NCBI GenBank assembly: GCA_022736715.1
Contig: DZDJ01000001.1
Coordinates: forward strand, 110,203 to 174,202
Direction of reading: 5' to 3'
Length of the DNA stretch: 64,000 nt
DNA from: Edaphobacter aggregans
GTDB taxonomy: Bacteria; Acidobacteriota; Terriglobia; Terriglobales; Acidobacteriaceae
Shown here: in pieces, positions 18,685-26,745 of the stretch
Numbering within the stretch: the stretch's first letter is position 1
Layout of the letters: every line of letters begins with the position of its first letter
The notes under the pieces: model-generated
Seen by the model: the letters and a program-made list of their open reading frames with translations, nothing else
Database searches by the model: none
Told to the model about the DNA's origin: nothing
Made by a program: the position numbers and the translations under genes

Positions 18685-19938
18685 TCAGAGAAAATTCAGG
18701 AAGTTTTGCCGGCTGAGTTGCGCGCCGGGGAAGACGGCGTCCAGACGATGCACGCCGAGGGTTTTCGCGGTCGCTTCTCCCAGCACCTGCCGGAAATCTG
18801 TTGTAACGGCAAGATCGCGGTTCTGGTTCAGCTGTTCCGGCGCGACTCCGGGCCAGCGGCCGTAAACTTTGCCGCCTTTCACCTTTCCACCGAGCACAAA
18901 CATCACATTGGCGTGGCCGTGGTCAGTACCGCCGGTGCCGTTTTGCCGCGCGGTGCGGCCAAATTCGGACATGGTAACCAGCGTGATATTTTCCGCGTCG
19001 TCGCCCATGTCCAGCCAGAATGCGGCAATGGCTCTGCTGAAATCCTGCAGGCGCGCCGCAAGCTGGCCATCCACGCCACCCTGATTTTGATGGGTGTCCC
19101 AGCCGCCAACATCGGTGAAGGCAGCTTCGACGCCAAGACTTGCTTTCAGCAGTTGCGCGATCTGCCGCAGGCTGTTGCCGAACTCTCCATTGGGATAGTT
19201 GACGCCAGCGGCGGGCCGATATTGTGCTGGATTGGCTTCCTTCAGCATCTTGACCGCGTTGAAGGCCTCTTCTCCGGTGCCGTGCAGCAAAGCGTCGGTG
19301 CTTTCGTCATACATGGACTGGAAGGCGCTGTTGATGGGAGCTGCCGAGGGGCCCTGGCCGCCGACGGCGAAGCTCTGAATGTTGCTCATGGCAATGGCAG
19401 GGACGCGGCCCTGTAGCGTGAGCGGCACCTGGGAGCCAAGAGCGATGGCGCGAAATGCGGTGTGATGGGCGGCGTGCTGTTTGTCTTCCGCGCCCAGAGC
19501 ACGGTTCAACCAGCCATCCTGCGTGGCCTTGACGCCGGGTGTGCCGGACTCCATATAGTCCTGCGCGTCGAAGTGGGAACGTGTCATATCGGGCGACCCT
19601 GCGGCATGGACGATGGCGAGATGGCCCTGATCGTAGAGCGGCTTGAAGCTGGCCATGGCGGGATGCAGTCCAAAGTAGCCATTCAGATCCAGCACCCGGT
19701 TCTGTGGGACCGCAATCGTGGGCCGCATCTGGTAGTAGCTGGATTCGGTGTAGGGGACGACGATGTTCAGGCCATCGGCGGCGCCACGCTGAAAGATCAC
19801 AACCAGCTTTTTGCGAGTGGCCGTCGCGCTGGCCACTTCTGCCATGACGGAGCGGGTGAGAAAGCCGGGGATTGCGGAGGTGCCAACGACAGCGAGTGCT
19901 CCGCTCTTCAAAAAAGCACGTCGTGTAATGCTCATCAC
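18685..19938 (-). CDS. DUF1501 domain protein, Tat-exported
   Basis: A 417-residue protein beginning with a twin-arginine signal (SITRRAFLKSG, then a hydrophobic stretch to about residue 32). The DUF1501 signatures are present: VVIFQRGAADGLN near the start, DMTRSHFDAQDYMESG in the middle, WDTHQNQGG and MSEFGRTARQNGTGGTDHGHAN near the end. The fold is related to alkaline phosphatase and sulfatase, but the reaction is unknown. In many bacteria it is coupled to a DUF1800 gene; none is adjacent here. Confidence 0.9.
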   Translation of the reverse strand: MMSITRRAFLKSGALAVVGTSAIPGFLTRSVMAEVASATATRKKLVVIFQRGAADGLNIVVPYTESSYYQMRPTIAVPQNRVLDLNGYFGLHPAMASFKPLYDQGHLAIVHAAGSPDMTRSHFDAQDYMESGTPGVKATQDGWLNRALGAEDKQHAAHHTAFRAIALGSQVPLTLQGRVPAIAMSNIQSFAVGGQGPSAAPINSAFQSMYDESTDALLHGTGEEAFNAVKMLKEANPAQYRPAAGVNYPNGEFGNSLRQIAQLLKASLGVEAAFTDVGGWDTHQNQGGVDGQLAARLQDFSRAIAAFWLDMGDDAENITLVTMSEFGRTARQNGTGGTDHGHANVMFVLGGKVKGGKVYGRWPGVAPEQLNQNRDLAVTTDFRQVLGEATAKTLGVHRLDAVFPGAQLSRQNFLNFL

Positions 19939-20164
19939 GATTCTCCTGGGCCATGAAAGTTATGGGCCGTGATTCTTCGAAAGGCCCTAGCTGCTGCCTT
20001 TTGCGGGCTACAGGTAGAAACGCGCTCTGAAAGGAGAAGTTTCGGCAGAGAGAGGGTTTTGCAGAAAAGCAGGGTGATTGGCTGTAAACAGGCAGAGGTT
20101 CAATGGCCGGAAGCACAGATGCGGAGCCTGGGCTCCGCATTGCGAAACAAGTCTGTTTCAGATT

Positions 20165-22474
20165 TTAGAGTGGCTCGATGACACAGCGGGCGGAGTAGTC
20201 GCCCTCAGGGTCCACCTCAATACCGTGGACTTCGCGCTCAAAGCCGGGGAAACGCTTGCCAAACTCCTGCAGTGCTTTCAGCAGGCGGATGGTGGGGCTT
20301 TCCGGGCCGCCCAGACGTTCGCCGGGCATGCGCACCGGGATTCCCGGTGGGTATGGCACCAGCATGACGCCAGTGATACGGCCAGCCATTTGATCCACGG
20401 GGACCCTCTCTGTACCATTGCGCACCAGCTTCTGGTAGGTCTGCGCCGGGGTCAGCACCGGTTCGTGGTCCACGTCGCAGGCCTCATGCAGCAGGCCGGT
20501 AAGGTTCAACTCCCGCATGGCAGCGTGCATTTCATCACTGAGCTCTTTCAACGTCATGGAGCCGTAGCGGATAGGGTGCTTGGCCACCAGCTCCGGCAGG
20601 GCTTCGTGCAGGGTGCCGTCGTTATCATAAAGGCGTTTGAACTCGAAGAGCGTCTCCAGCAGGCTGCCCCATTTGCCTTTACTGGTGCCGACGGAGAAGA
20701 GAATCAGCACGGTGTAGTCGCCGGTGCGGGCAATTTCCACACGGCGCGCATCCAGAAATTCGGTCAGGATGGCGGCGGGAATGCCCCAGTCGGCAGAGCG
20801 GCCACGCGAGTCGATCCCCGGCATGAGGATGGTGACCTTGGTGGGATCCAGCATGCAGTAGTCGTCGTCGATGTCCTCATCGGCAAAGCCGTGCCAGTCT
20901 TCGCCGGGCTTGAGCGTCCAGCAGGCCGAAGACTGCGAAAGCAGGGAGTCCGGGGCCTGTTCGAAGAGGTAGGTCTGGTCGTCCAGCGGATTGGTGACCT
21001 GATCGGGCTGATAGAGGCGGAAGAACCAGCCGTCGCCGTTGTTGGCGGCCTTCAGCCGGTGCGCGATGGAGGACATGGCCTTGCGGAAGCTGATGGCGTC
21101 CTGAATGGTTTCGGTCATCAGCGTAGGGCCGGCCGGTTCGTCCATCATGGCGGTGGCCACATCCATGGAGGCGATCATGGGATAGAACGGCGATGTGGTG
21201 CCGTGCATCATGAACGACTCATTGAACTGGTCAAACTCCAGCGGCGCACGGTCGCTGAGTTTGATGTGGATCATCGAAGCCATGGAGAATGCGGGAAGCA
21301 TTTTGTGCGTGGACTGCACGGCAAAGATCAACGGGCGGTCCGGCATGTCCTCGGTAACGTCCATCGCAAAGCGGCCGCGATAGATAGGGTGGAACTTGGC
21401 GTAGGCGTACCAGGCTTCGTCGAAGTGAATGCGCGGTACGGACGGCGACAGCTCCTCGACGACACGCTGCACATCGTAACAAAGCCCATCGTAGGTGGAG
21501 TTGGTGACGACAGCGTAGGTCGGCTGCTGCGAGAGGGCGTCTTTGCTGAAAGGGCTTTTGGCGATGAGCTGCTGGATGTGCTCTTTGGTGAAGCGGTGGA
21601 TCGGCACCAGGCCGATCATGCCATAGCCGTTACGGGTCGGCTTGAAGTAAACCGGGCGGGCTCCGGTAACGGTGAGCGAATGGCAGATGGATTTGTGACA
21701 GTTGGCATCGGCAAGTACGATGTCTTCCTGTCCGATGACGCCATGGCCAACGATCTGGTTAGAGGTGGACGACCCGCCCAGAACGTAGAATGTCCAGTCT
21801 GCGCCGAAGACGCGAGCGGCGTTGCGTTCAGACTCGCCTGCCGGGCCGATGTGATCGAGCCAGGAGCCGAGTGGCGCAGTGGAGATGCCCAGGTCGGAGC
21901 GCATGAGGTTTTCGCCAAAGAAGCGATGAAACTCCATGCCAACGGGATGCTTGAGAAAGGCAACGCCGCCCATGTGGCCGGGGGCGTCCCAGGAGTAAGC
22001 TCCCTGGTCGGTGTACTTCTTCAACTCGCGGAAATAGGGCGGCAGCAGTTGCTCGTTGTAGCGCTCCACGGCGAAGTCGACGCGGTTGGCGATGAAGGCC
22101 GGGGTGTCGCCAAAAAGGTGAATGTATTCATGCACCTGCTTGACCACTTCGAGCGGCAGATCGCTGACGAGCGTGCGGTCGGCGATGAGGAAGATTGGCA
22201 CCTTCTTGTTGCGGCGGCGCACGGCGCGGATGATCTTGAGCGCGGCGCGTTCGTCGAACTGGTGGTCTTCAGGCAGGTCCCAATCCAGCAGGATGGCGCT
22301 GTGCGAAGGGTCGGAACGGACGAGAGCGAGCCCGTCTTCCGGAGTGGAGGTGCGAACCACCTCATAGTCTTCCGCCTTGATGGCGTCGCAGAGGCGTTCC
22401 ATGGCGCGGTCAGAAACAGAATCCGTGCCACCATCATCACTTGCAATCAATAGAACCCAACGACCTTCACTCAT
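20165..22474 (-). CDS. Orn/Lys/Arg decarboxylase (biodegradative, AdiA-like)
   Basis: A 769-residue PLP enzyme with the large inducible-decarboxylase layout: an N-terminal receiver-like wing domain (about 1-130), a PLP domain with Schiff-base Lys391 in STHKMLP preceded by HFDEAWY, and a C-terminal domain. It decarboxylates arginine, lysine or ornithine. The length and Lys position (AdiA has Lys386) make arginine most likely, but paralogues cannot be separated by eye. The role could be polyamine synthesis or acid resistance, with a partner antiporter not adjacent. The LVPYPPGIPV segment near the C terminus is typical of the family. Confidence 0.9.
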   Translation of the reverse strand: MSEGRWVLLIASDDGGTDSVSDRAMERLCDAIKAEDYEVVRTSTPEDGLALVRSDPSHSAILLDWDLPEDHQFDERAALKIIRAVRRRNKKVPIFLIADRTLVSDLPLEVVKQVHEYIHLFGDTPAFIANRVDFAVERYNEQLLPPYFRELKKYTDQGAYSWDAPGHMGGVAFLKHPVGMEFHRFFGENLMRSDLGISTAPLGSWLDHIGPAGESERNAARVFGADWTFYVLGGSSTSNQIVGHGVIGQEDIVLADANCHKSICHSLTVTGARPVYFKPTRNGYGMIGLVPIHRFTKEHIQQLIAKSPFSKDALSQQPTYAVVTNSTYDGLCYDVQRVVEELSPSVPRIHFDEAWYAYAKFHPIYRGRFAMDVTEDMPDRPLIFAVQSTHKMLPAFSMASMIHIKLSDRAPLEFDQFNESFMMHGTTSPFYPMIASMDVATAMMDEPAGPTLMTETIQDAISFRKAMSSIAHRLKAANNGDGWFFRLYQPDQVTNPLDDQTYLFEQAPDSLLSQSSACWTLKPGEDWHGFADEDIDDDYCMLDPTKVTILMPGIDSRGRSADWGIPAAILTEFLDARRVEIARTGDYTVLILFSVGTSKGKWGSLLETLFEFKRLYDNDGTLHEALPELVAKHPIRYGSMTLKELSDEMHAAMRELNLTGLLHEACDVDHEPVLTPAQTYQKLVRNGTERVPVDQMAGRITGVMLVPYPPGIPVRMPGERLGGPESPTIRLLKALQEFGKRFPGFEREVHGIEVDPEGDYSARCVIEPL

Positions 22475-22951
22475 GACAACACCGAGTCTCCGTTACGAAT
22501 GTTACAGACGCATTTTAATCGGACAGAATCGCTTGCGGACGCAAGACGTACTCTCCAGAAGCTGAAGCGCACAAAGTGGACAGACAGAAGCGGGGAAGTG
22601 CGCGCGATCAAGTCCGGCGAAAGCTTAAATGCTGCTCCAACCGGAGCCGGACGAGGCCCTACACGGTGGCCGGCTTATGGTTGCGGAAGCCGTAAAACGC
22701 ACTGTTGAGGTGAGACACAGCTAACAGCATATAGGAAAACAACGCTGTCTGGGGGCAGAAGACAGGCCTTCTTTCGTGCGGGAAGACAGGCTTCCTGCGG
22801 CGTGGAAAGAGCATTCGTGTGTGCCTGGAGCTGCCGTGCACTTGTCCGGGAGGAAGGTCGGCAGGGCAGCGTGCGCCAAAACTACCGGGGGAGTGAGCTG
22901 AAGTTTTGCATGGACTTATGCTAACGCAAGCGCTCGTCGTATACTCGTAGT
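22475..22951. other. 477-nt noncoding divergent region
   Basis: It separates the decarboxylase (-) and nuoI (+) and must carry their promoters. Two short stem-loops with similar loops stand in tandem: AGAAG-acaggc-CTTCT (22757-22772) and GGAAG-acagg-CTTCC (22781-22795). I see no convincing open reading frame and no riboswitch I recognise. Confidence 0.5.
22940..22945 (+). promoter_or_regulatory. Possible -10 element of nuoI (leaderless start)
   Basis: TATACT ends 6 nt before the nuoI ATG. No Shine-Dalgarno is seen upstream of that ATG, so transcription could begin at or next to the start codon. The -35 region is not convincing. Confidence 0.3.
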
Positions 22952-23416
22952 ATGTCTATCGTTCGCGACATTACCGGAATCGCCAAGGGAATGAGCATCA
23001 CCTTCAAGGAGATGTTCCAGCCAACAGAAGTTGAAAATTACCCTGACGGGCCGGGTCCAATGCGCGGGGCCATTTTTCAGGAGCGTTTCCGCGGCAAGCA
23101 CGAGTTGCAGCGCGATGAGAACGGTCTGGAAAAGTGCGTGGCCTGCTTCCTGTGCGCAGCGGCTTGCCCTTCCAACTGCATTTACATTGAAGCTGCGGAA
23201 AATACGGAAGAAAAGCGGATCTCCAGTTCGGAGCGCTATGCCAAGGTTTATAACATCGACTATAACCGCTGCATCTTCTGCGGTTATTGCGTGGAAGCCT
23301 GCCCCACAGATGCGATTACGCATGGTCATGGATTTGAATTGGCCAGCCTGAACGCGACGAATCTGGTAATGCGCAAGGAAGACATGCTGGTTCCGGTTTC
23401 CGCATTGACCAAGTAG
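22952..23416 (+). CDS. nuoI: NADH-quinone oxidoreductase subunit I
   Basis: A 154-residue ferredoxin-like subunit of complex I carrying clusters N6a and N6b. Two 4Fe-4S motifs are seen: Cys62, 65, 68, 72 (CVACFLCAAACP) and Cys107, 110, 113, 117 (CIFCGYCVEACP). It passes electrons in the peripheral arm toward quinone. The gene stands alone here, about 36 kb from nuoN, so either this genome has a split nuo set or this is a second copy. There is no Shine-Dalgarno upstream of the ATG. Confidence 0.94.
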   Translation: MSIVRDITGIAKGMSITFKEMFQPTEVENYPDGPGPMRGAIFQERFRGKHELQRDENGLEKCVACFLCAAACPSNCIYIEAAENTEEKRISSSERYAKVYNIDYNRCIFCGYCVEACPTDAITHGHGFELASLNATNLVMRKEDMLVPVSALTK

Positions 23417-23554
23417 TTCCCGACAATTGCAGCGGTAAAAAAAGCACGTTACCGCGCTGGCTGAGTTTTCATCTGAAGTTGCAATAATGGAAGCAACGAA
23501 GGCAGTGCCGCTGGGGGCTGTCTTTTTGCTTTTAAGGCTTCGGAGGAGCAATCG

Positions 23555-24028
23555 ATGTCAGTACAAAGTGATTTTTTGCGCAAGGCGGCAGCCGCTGCGA
23601 GAATGTCAGGGCATGTGTGGCCGGAGTATGCCGCTTGCGAAGCGGCACTGGAGTCGGGCTGGGGACGGTCACTGCTGGCGGTGGAGGCAAACAACTTTTT
23701 TGGGCAGAAACAGAGCCACCCTCCGCTTGGGAATACGGCGACGTTGACGTTGCCAACACGTGAGTTCCTGCACGGAAGCTGGGTGACGGTGCAGGCCAAC
23801 TGGACGAAATTTGCGGATTGGCAGCAGTGCTTTACGGCCCGCATGGAGTTGCTGCGGCGGTTGGGCCGGGCGTATCCGCACTATGCCGCAGCACTGGCGG
23901 CAAAAACGGGAGAGGAGTACGTAGTGGAGGTCTCGAAGAGCTGGTCGACGGATCCGGACCGGGCAGGCAAGGTGCTGGCGGTGTACGACGCGCATCGGGA
24001 TGCGTTTGCGGATGCGTTGGCCGCCTGA
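23555..24028 (+). CDS. Glucosaminidase (GH73/FlgJ-like) domain protein
   Basis: A 157-residue single-domain peptidoglycan hydrolase of the GH73 type. The FLRKAAAAARMSG helix and the AALESGWG motif with the probable catalytic acid Glu33 are followed by NNFFGQK and a DWQQCF segment, all typical of N-acetylglucosaminidase/endolysin domains. There is no signal peptide or wall-binding repeat, so export is unexplained. It could act in the periplasm after atypical export, or descend from a phage lysin. nhaA converges with it 4 nt away. Confidence 0.8.
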   Translation: MSVQSDFLRKAAAAARMSGHVWPEYAACEAALESGWGRSLLAVEANNFFGQKQSHPPLGNTATLTLPTREFLHGSWVTVQANWTKFADWQQCFTARMELLRRLGRAYPHYAAALAAKTGEEYVVEVSKSWSTDPDRAGKVLAVYDAHRDAFADALAA

Positions 24029-24032
24029 GGCG

Positions 24033-25385
24033 TCAGGTCTGGCGGCGGGAAACTTTCAGCAGAAGATAACTGCCGACGATAGCGGCTGTGGTGGAGGCGA
24101 GCAGGATGCTGATGCGGGCGATGGTGTCCAGCTCGCTGTAGCCAAAGGCCAGCGAGGCGATGAAGAGCGACATGGTAAAGCCAATGCCGGCAAGCCATCC
24201 TGCGCCGTGGATATGCGCCCAGCAGACGCCATCGGGGAGTGAAGCCAGCCGGAGCTTGACGGCGATCCAGGAGAAGAGCAGGATGCCGAGAGGCTTGCCG
24301 ATCACCAGTCCGAAATAAATGCCAACCGGCAGGGCGTGCAGCAGGTATGGCAGATGCAGGCCCGACAACGTCACTCCGGCATTGGTGAGCGCAAAGAGCG
24401 GCATGATGCAGAAGCTGACCCACGGTTGCAGATGGTGTTCCATCCGGTCGAGCGGGGGCTCTGCCAACGTGGCAACGGCCTGAATACGCTCCAGCGTGTT
24501 GTGCACGTCGGAGTGGGAAATGCTGTTGGGGTCTTCCTGCAGGCCGGTTCTCAGTTCGCTGAGCTTTTCAACGGTGCCAGAGATGAAGTCCCGCGGTTTT
24601 ACCCGGCTGTTGGAGGGGACCACCATTGCGAGCAGAACTCCGGCCAGAGTGGCGTGAATGCCGGAGCGAAGCATGGCCAGCCACAGAATGACTCCGATGA
24701 CCAGATAAAAGCGCAGATGGTTGATTCCGGCCAGGTTCCCAATCAGCGCAGCCACCAGACAGCCGAATGCAAGCAGAAGCATCCCGTAGTGGATGGTGTC
24801 ACTGTAAAAGACCGCAATGACCAGCACCGCTGCGATGTCGTCGGCAATAGCCAGCGCAGTGAGAAAGATCTTCAATCCCAGAGGAATGCGGCTGCCCAGC
24901 AGGGCAAGAATGCCGAGGGCAAAGGCGATGTCTGTGGCCATGGGAACGCCCCAGCCATTGGCTGTGGGAGTTCCGTGGTTGATGGCCGCATAGATGAGAG
25001 CCGGGAAGAGGACACCGCCGAGTGCAGCCAGAATGGGCAGAGCGGCCTTGCGCACGGAGGCCAGTTCGCCGGTGAGCACCTCACGCTTGATCTCCAGCCC
25101 GACAAGCAGGAAGAAGATGGCCATCAGGCCATCGTTGATCCAGAAGTGTAGCGTGTGCCGCAGCGTATATGGCCCAAGACCGAAGCTGATTTCAAAGTGC
25201 AGCAGAGAGTTGTAAAAATCGCGGAATGGCGAGTTGGCCCAGAGCAGTGCGGCAACGGTGCAGGCCAGCAGCACGATGCCACCGGCAGCCTCAATGCGGG
25301 CAAAGCGGACGAAGGGTCTCACAATGTGGTCAATGGGTTTGGTGGTCGCCAGCGGAATGGTGAGTTGTTCCGGCATCTGGGTCAT
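24033..25385 (-). CDS. nhaA: Na+/H+ antiporter NhaA
   Basis: A 450-residue integral membrane antiporter that expels Na+ in exchange for H+. The key residues of the NhaA family are present: the ATDIAFALGIL segment (E. coli Asp133) and AIADDIAAVLVIA with the paired Asp that binds the ion (E. coli Asp163/164). The hydrophilic loop VVPSNSRVKPRDFI is longer than in E. coli, which fits the common longer NhaA form. Confidence 0.94.
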   Translation of the reverse strand: MTQMPEQLTIPLATTKPIDHIVRPFVRFARIEAAGGIVLLACTVAALLWANSPFRDFYNSLLHFEISFGLGPYTLRHTLHFWINDGLMAIFFLLVGLEIKREVLTGELASVRKAALPILAALGGVLFPALIYAAINHGTPTANGWGVPMATDIAFALGILALLGSRIPLGLKIFLTALAIADDIAAVLVIAVFYSDTIHYGMLLLAFGCLVAALIGNLAGINHLRFYLVIGVILWLAMLRSGIHATLAGVLLAMVVPSNSRVKPRDFISGTVEKLSELRTGLQEDPNSISHSDVHNTLERIQAVATLAEPPLDRMEHHLQPWVSFCIMPLFALTNAGVTLSGLHLPYLLHALPVGIYFGLVIGKPLGILLFSWIAVKLRLASLPDGVCWAHIHGAGWLAGIGFTMSLFIASLAFGYSELDTIARISILLASTTAAIVGSYLLLKVSRRQT

Positions 25386-25629
25386 CTTGAAATACGAACA
25401 CTTTGATTCTATTCATAGAGTGTCTTCATGTCAGGAGGAAACGGCCCCAGTTTTGAGCACAAGCAACAGATGGACGGGACAAGTCCCGGTGCGCGGGAGT
25501 GGGAGCATGGCGGGACAGCCTTCAGAAGGAACTGATGCAGTGTAAACCGGGAGCGAAGCGGCTGCTGATGGGCCGGGTGTTCAAGCTGGCGGAGCAGGAA
25601 AGCGGCGATGATGGCCATGCTGTAGTGAT

Positions 25630-26301
25630 TTATCTATGCTGCAGCATGGTCAACACCAGCGTCTGTAGGCCATTCCAGGCAATCTGAACTCCAATGCAGA
25701 GCAGAATGAAGGCAATCACGCGCTGAATGCCGTGCGCTGTTTGCGGCGAGATTTTTTTGGTGATTGCCGGGGCATAGGCATAGCAGAGATAGACAAGCAG
25801 GCTGAGCGCAATGATTGCCAGCAGCGCGCCAAGATGCGCCAGCAGGCTCTCTGTAAGCAGCTTGCGCGAAGCATGGGCGCTGAGCGTCAGCATAACGACG
25901 ATGGTGCCGGGGCCTGCAGTGATCGGGAACGTATAGGGGTAAAAGGTACGCTGCTGCAAATTGCTAAGTGAAGCTTCTGGAGGAATGTCTTTGCGGGCAG
26001 CATCTGCGCTGGCATCCTTTTCATTCAGCAGTGACCAGCCCATTGCCGCCAGCACAAAGCCGCCTGCAACTTGCAAAATAGGTAAAGAAATGCCGAAAAA
26101 GGATAATAGTGCTGCTCCCAGCAACTCGATAGCCAGCAGAAAAAGAATAGTGTTGAAGGCAATTTTTCTGGCCAGTGTTTTGTAGGTAGCGGATGGGGCG
26201 ATTCCAACCAGGCCCAGGAAAACCAGAGATGAACCAAGCGGGTTGATCAAAGGCAGCAGGGCGCTGAAGACCAGAACGAAATATTTTCCAAGAAGCAACA
26301 T
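25630..26301 (-). CDS. MarC-family integral membrane protein
   Basis: A 223-residue protein with six predicted membrane helices and the MarC/UPF0056 pattern: ALLPLINPLGSSLVFLGL at the start, then AGGFVLAAMGWSLL and PYTFPITAGPGTIVVMLTLS in the middle. The function of the family is not established, and older links to multidrug resistance were not upheld. It is divergent from the SAM-riboswitch operon. Confidence 0.88.
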   Translation of the reverse strand: MLLLGKYFVLVFSALLPLINPLGSSLVFLGLVGIAPSATYKTLARKIAFNTILFLLAIELLGAALLSFFGISLPILQVAGGFVLAAMGWSLLNEKDASADAARKDIPPEASLSNLQQRTFYPYTFPITAGPGTIVVMLTLSAHASRKLLTESLLAHLGALLAIIALSLLVYLCYAYAPAITKKISPQTAHGIQRVIAFILLCIGVQIAWNGLQTLVLTMLQHR

Positions 26302-26427
26302 GTTGATTTCGAAGTGATCCCTCCTCAGTGTAAATCAGGTAACAGAAAATTGGATGCAGATTGATGCTGAATGCAGCCAGCAGGAATCTGTAAATACAAC
26401 TCCCTAAACCATGGGCCGAGAGGTTGC

Positions 26428-26456
26428 TTGATTTGCACAGCCCTGTGTGCTAACTT
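26428..26456 (+). promoter_or_regulatory. Probable sigma-70 promoter of the SAM-riboswitch operon
   Basis: TTGATT and TAACTT are 17 nt apart, about 30 nt upstream of the riboswitch aptamer, which would start transcription near 26463. Confidence 0.4.
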
Positions 26457-26486
26457 CTAACTATTCAAGTTTGCCCGGTGGGCGAG

Positions 26487-26604
26487 CCTGAATTTCATGA
26501 AGAGTGGTTGAGGGACGAGCCCTGTGACGCCACGACAACCGGCCTGAGCAATTCAGGCAACCGGTGTCAACTCTCTCCTGGTAACGGGGAACATGAGATT
26601 CGGG
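26487..26604 (+). promoter_or_regulatory. SAM-I (S-box) riboswitch
   Basis: The S-box aptamer pattern is present in order: P1 (26487-26499 with 26592-26604, about 13 bp with wobbles), AGAGTGGTTGAGGGA, GAGCCC, TGACGCC, GACAACC, a P3 hairpin GCCTGA/TCAGGC, then CCGGTGTCAACTCTC in place of the usual GGTGCCAAnTCC. Binding of S-adenosylmethionine is expected to lower expression. Downstream a 9-bp hairpin with one mismatch (26606-26629) is followed by a modest T-rich run, so it may be a weak terminator; sequestration of the start is also possible. The aptamer call is stronger than the platform call. Confidence 0.85.
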
Positions 26605-26745
26605 GTGCATACTTCTTCTAAAGTAAGCATCTCGCTATTTTCAGATTGTCCTGTGTGGCTGCCGGCCTGATCGGTCGTGCATGTCACTCTACCTGTAGAG
26701 ATACCGTCACAAGCCAGTACTCTGACCGCTCGGAAACGGGTAGCA

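Noticed and set aside
20119-20140. Hairpin ATGCGGAGC/GCTCCGCAT after the decarboxylase
   Set aside because: The 9-bp stem is perfect but no T-run follows on the minus strand, so I did not call it a terminator.
20078-22453. A 791-codon plus-strand frame
   Set aside because: Exactly opposite the Orn/Lys/Arg decarboxylase, whose motifs and full length are clear. The opposite frame is open only because of codon bias.
18685-22474. DUF1501 and the decarboxylase as a functional pair
   Set aside because: They are codirectional but 226 nt apart with no known link between the families, and the usual DUF1800 partner is missing, so I did not propose an operon.
23432-23455. Hairpin GCGGTAA/TTACCGC after nuoI
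   Set aside because: Short stem, 10-nt loop and no T-run; not enough for a terminator call.
25409-25618. A 69-codon minus-strand frame between nhaA and the MarC gene
   Set aside because: No ribosome site or recognisable character; likely chance.
26677-26745. A longer N terminus of the ThrC-like enzyme from GTG 26677
   Set aside because: The added residues show no domain, and ATG 26746 lies just before the zinc ribbon; kept only as an alternative start.
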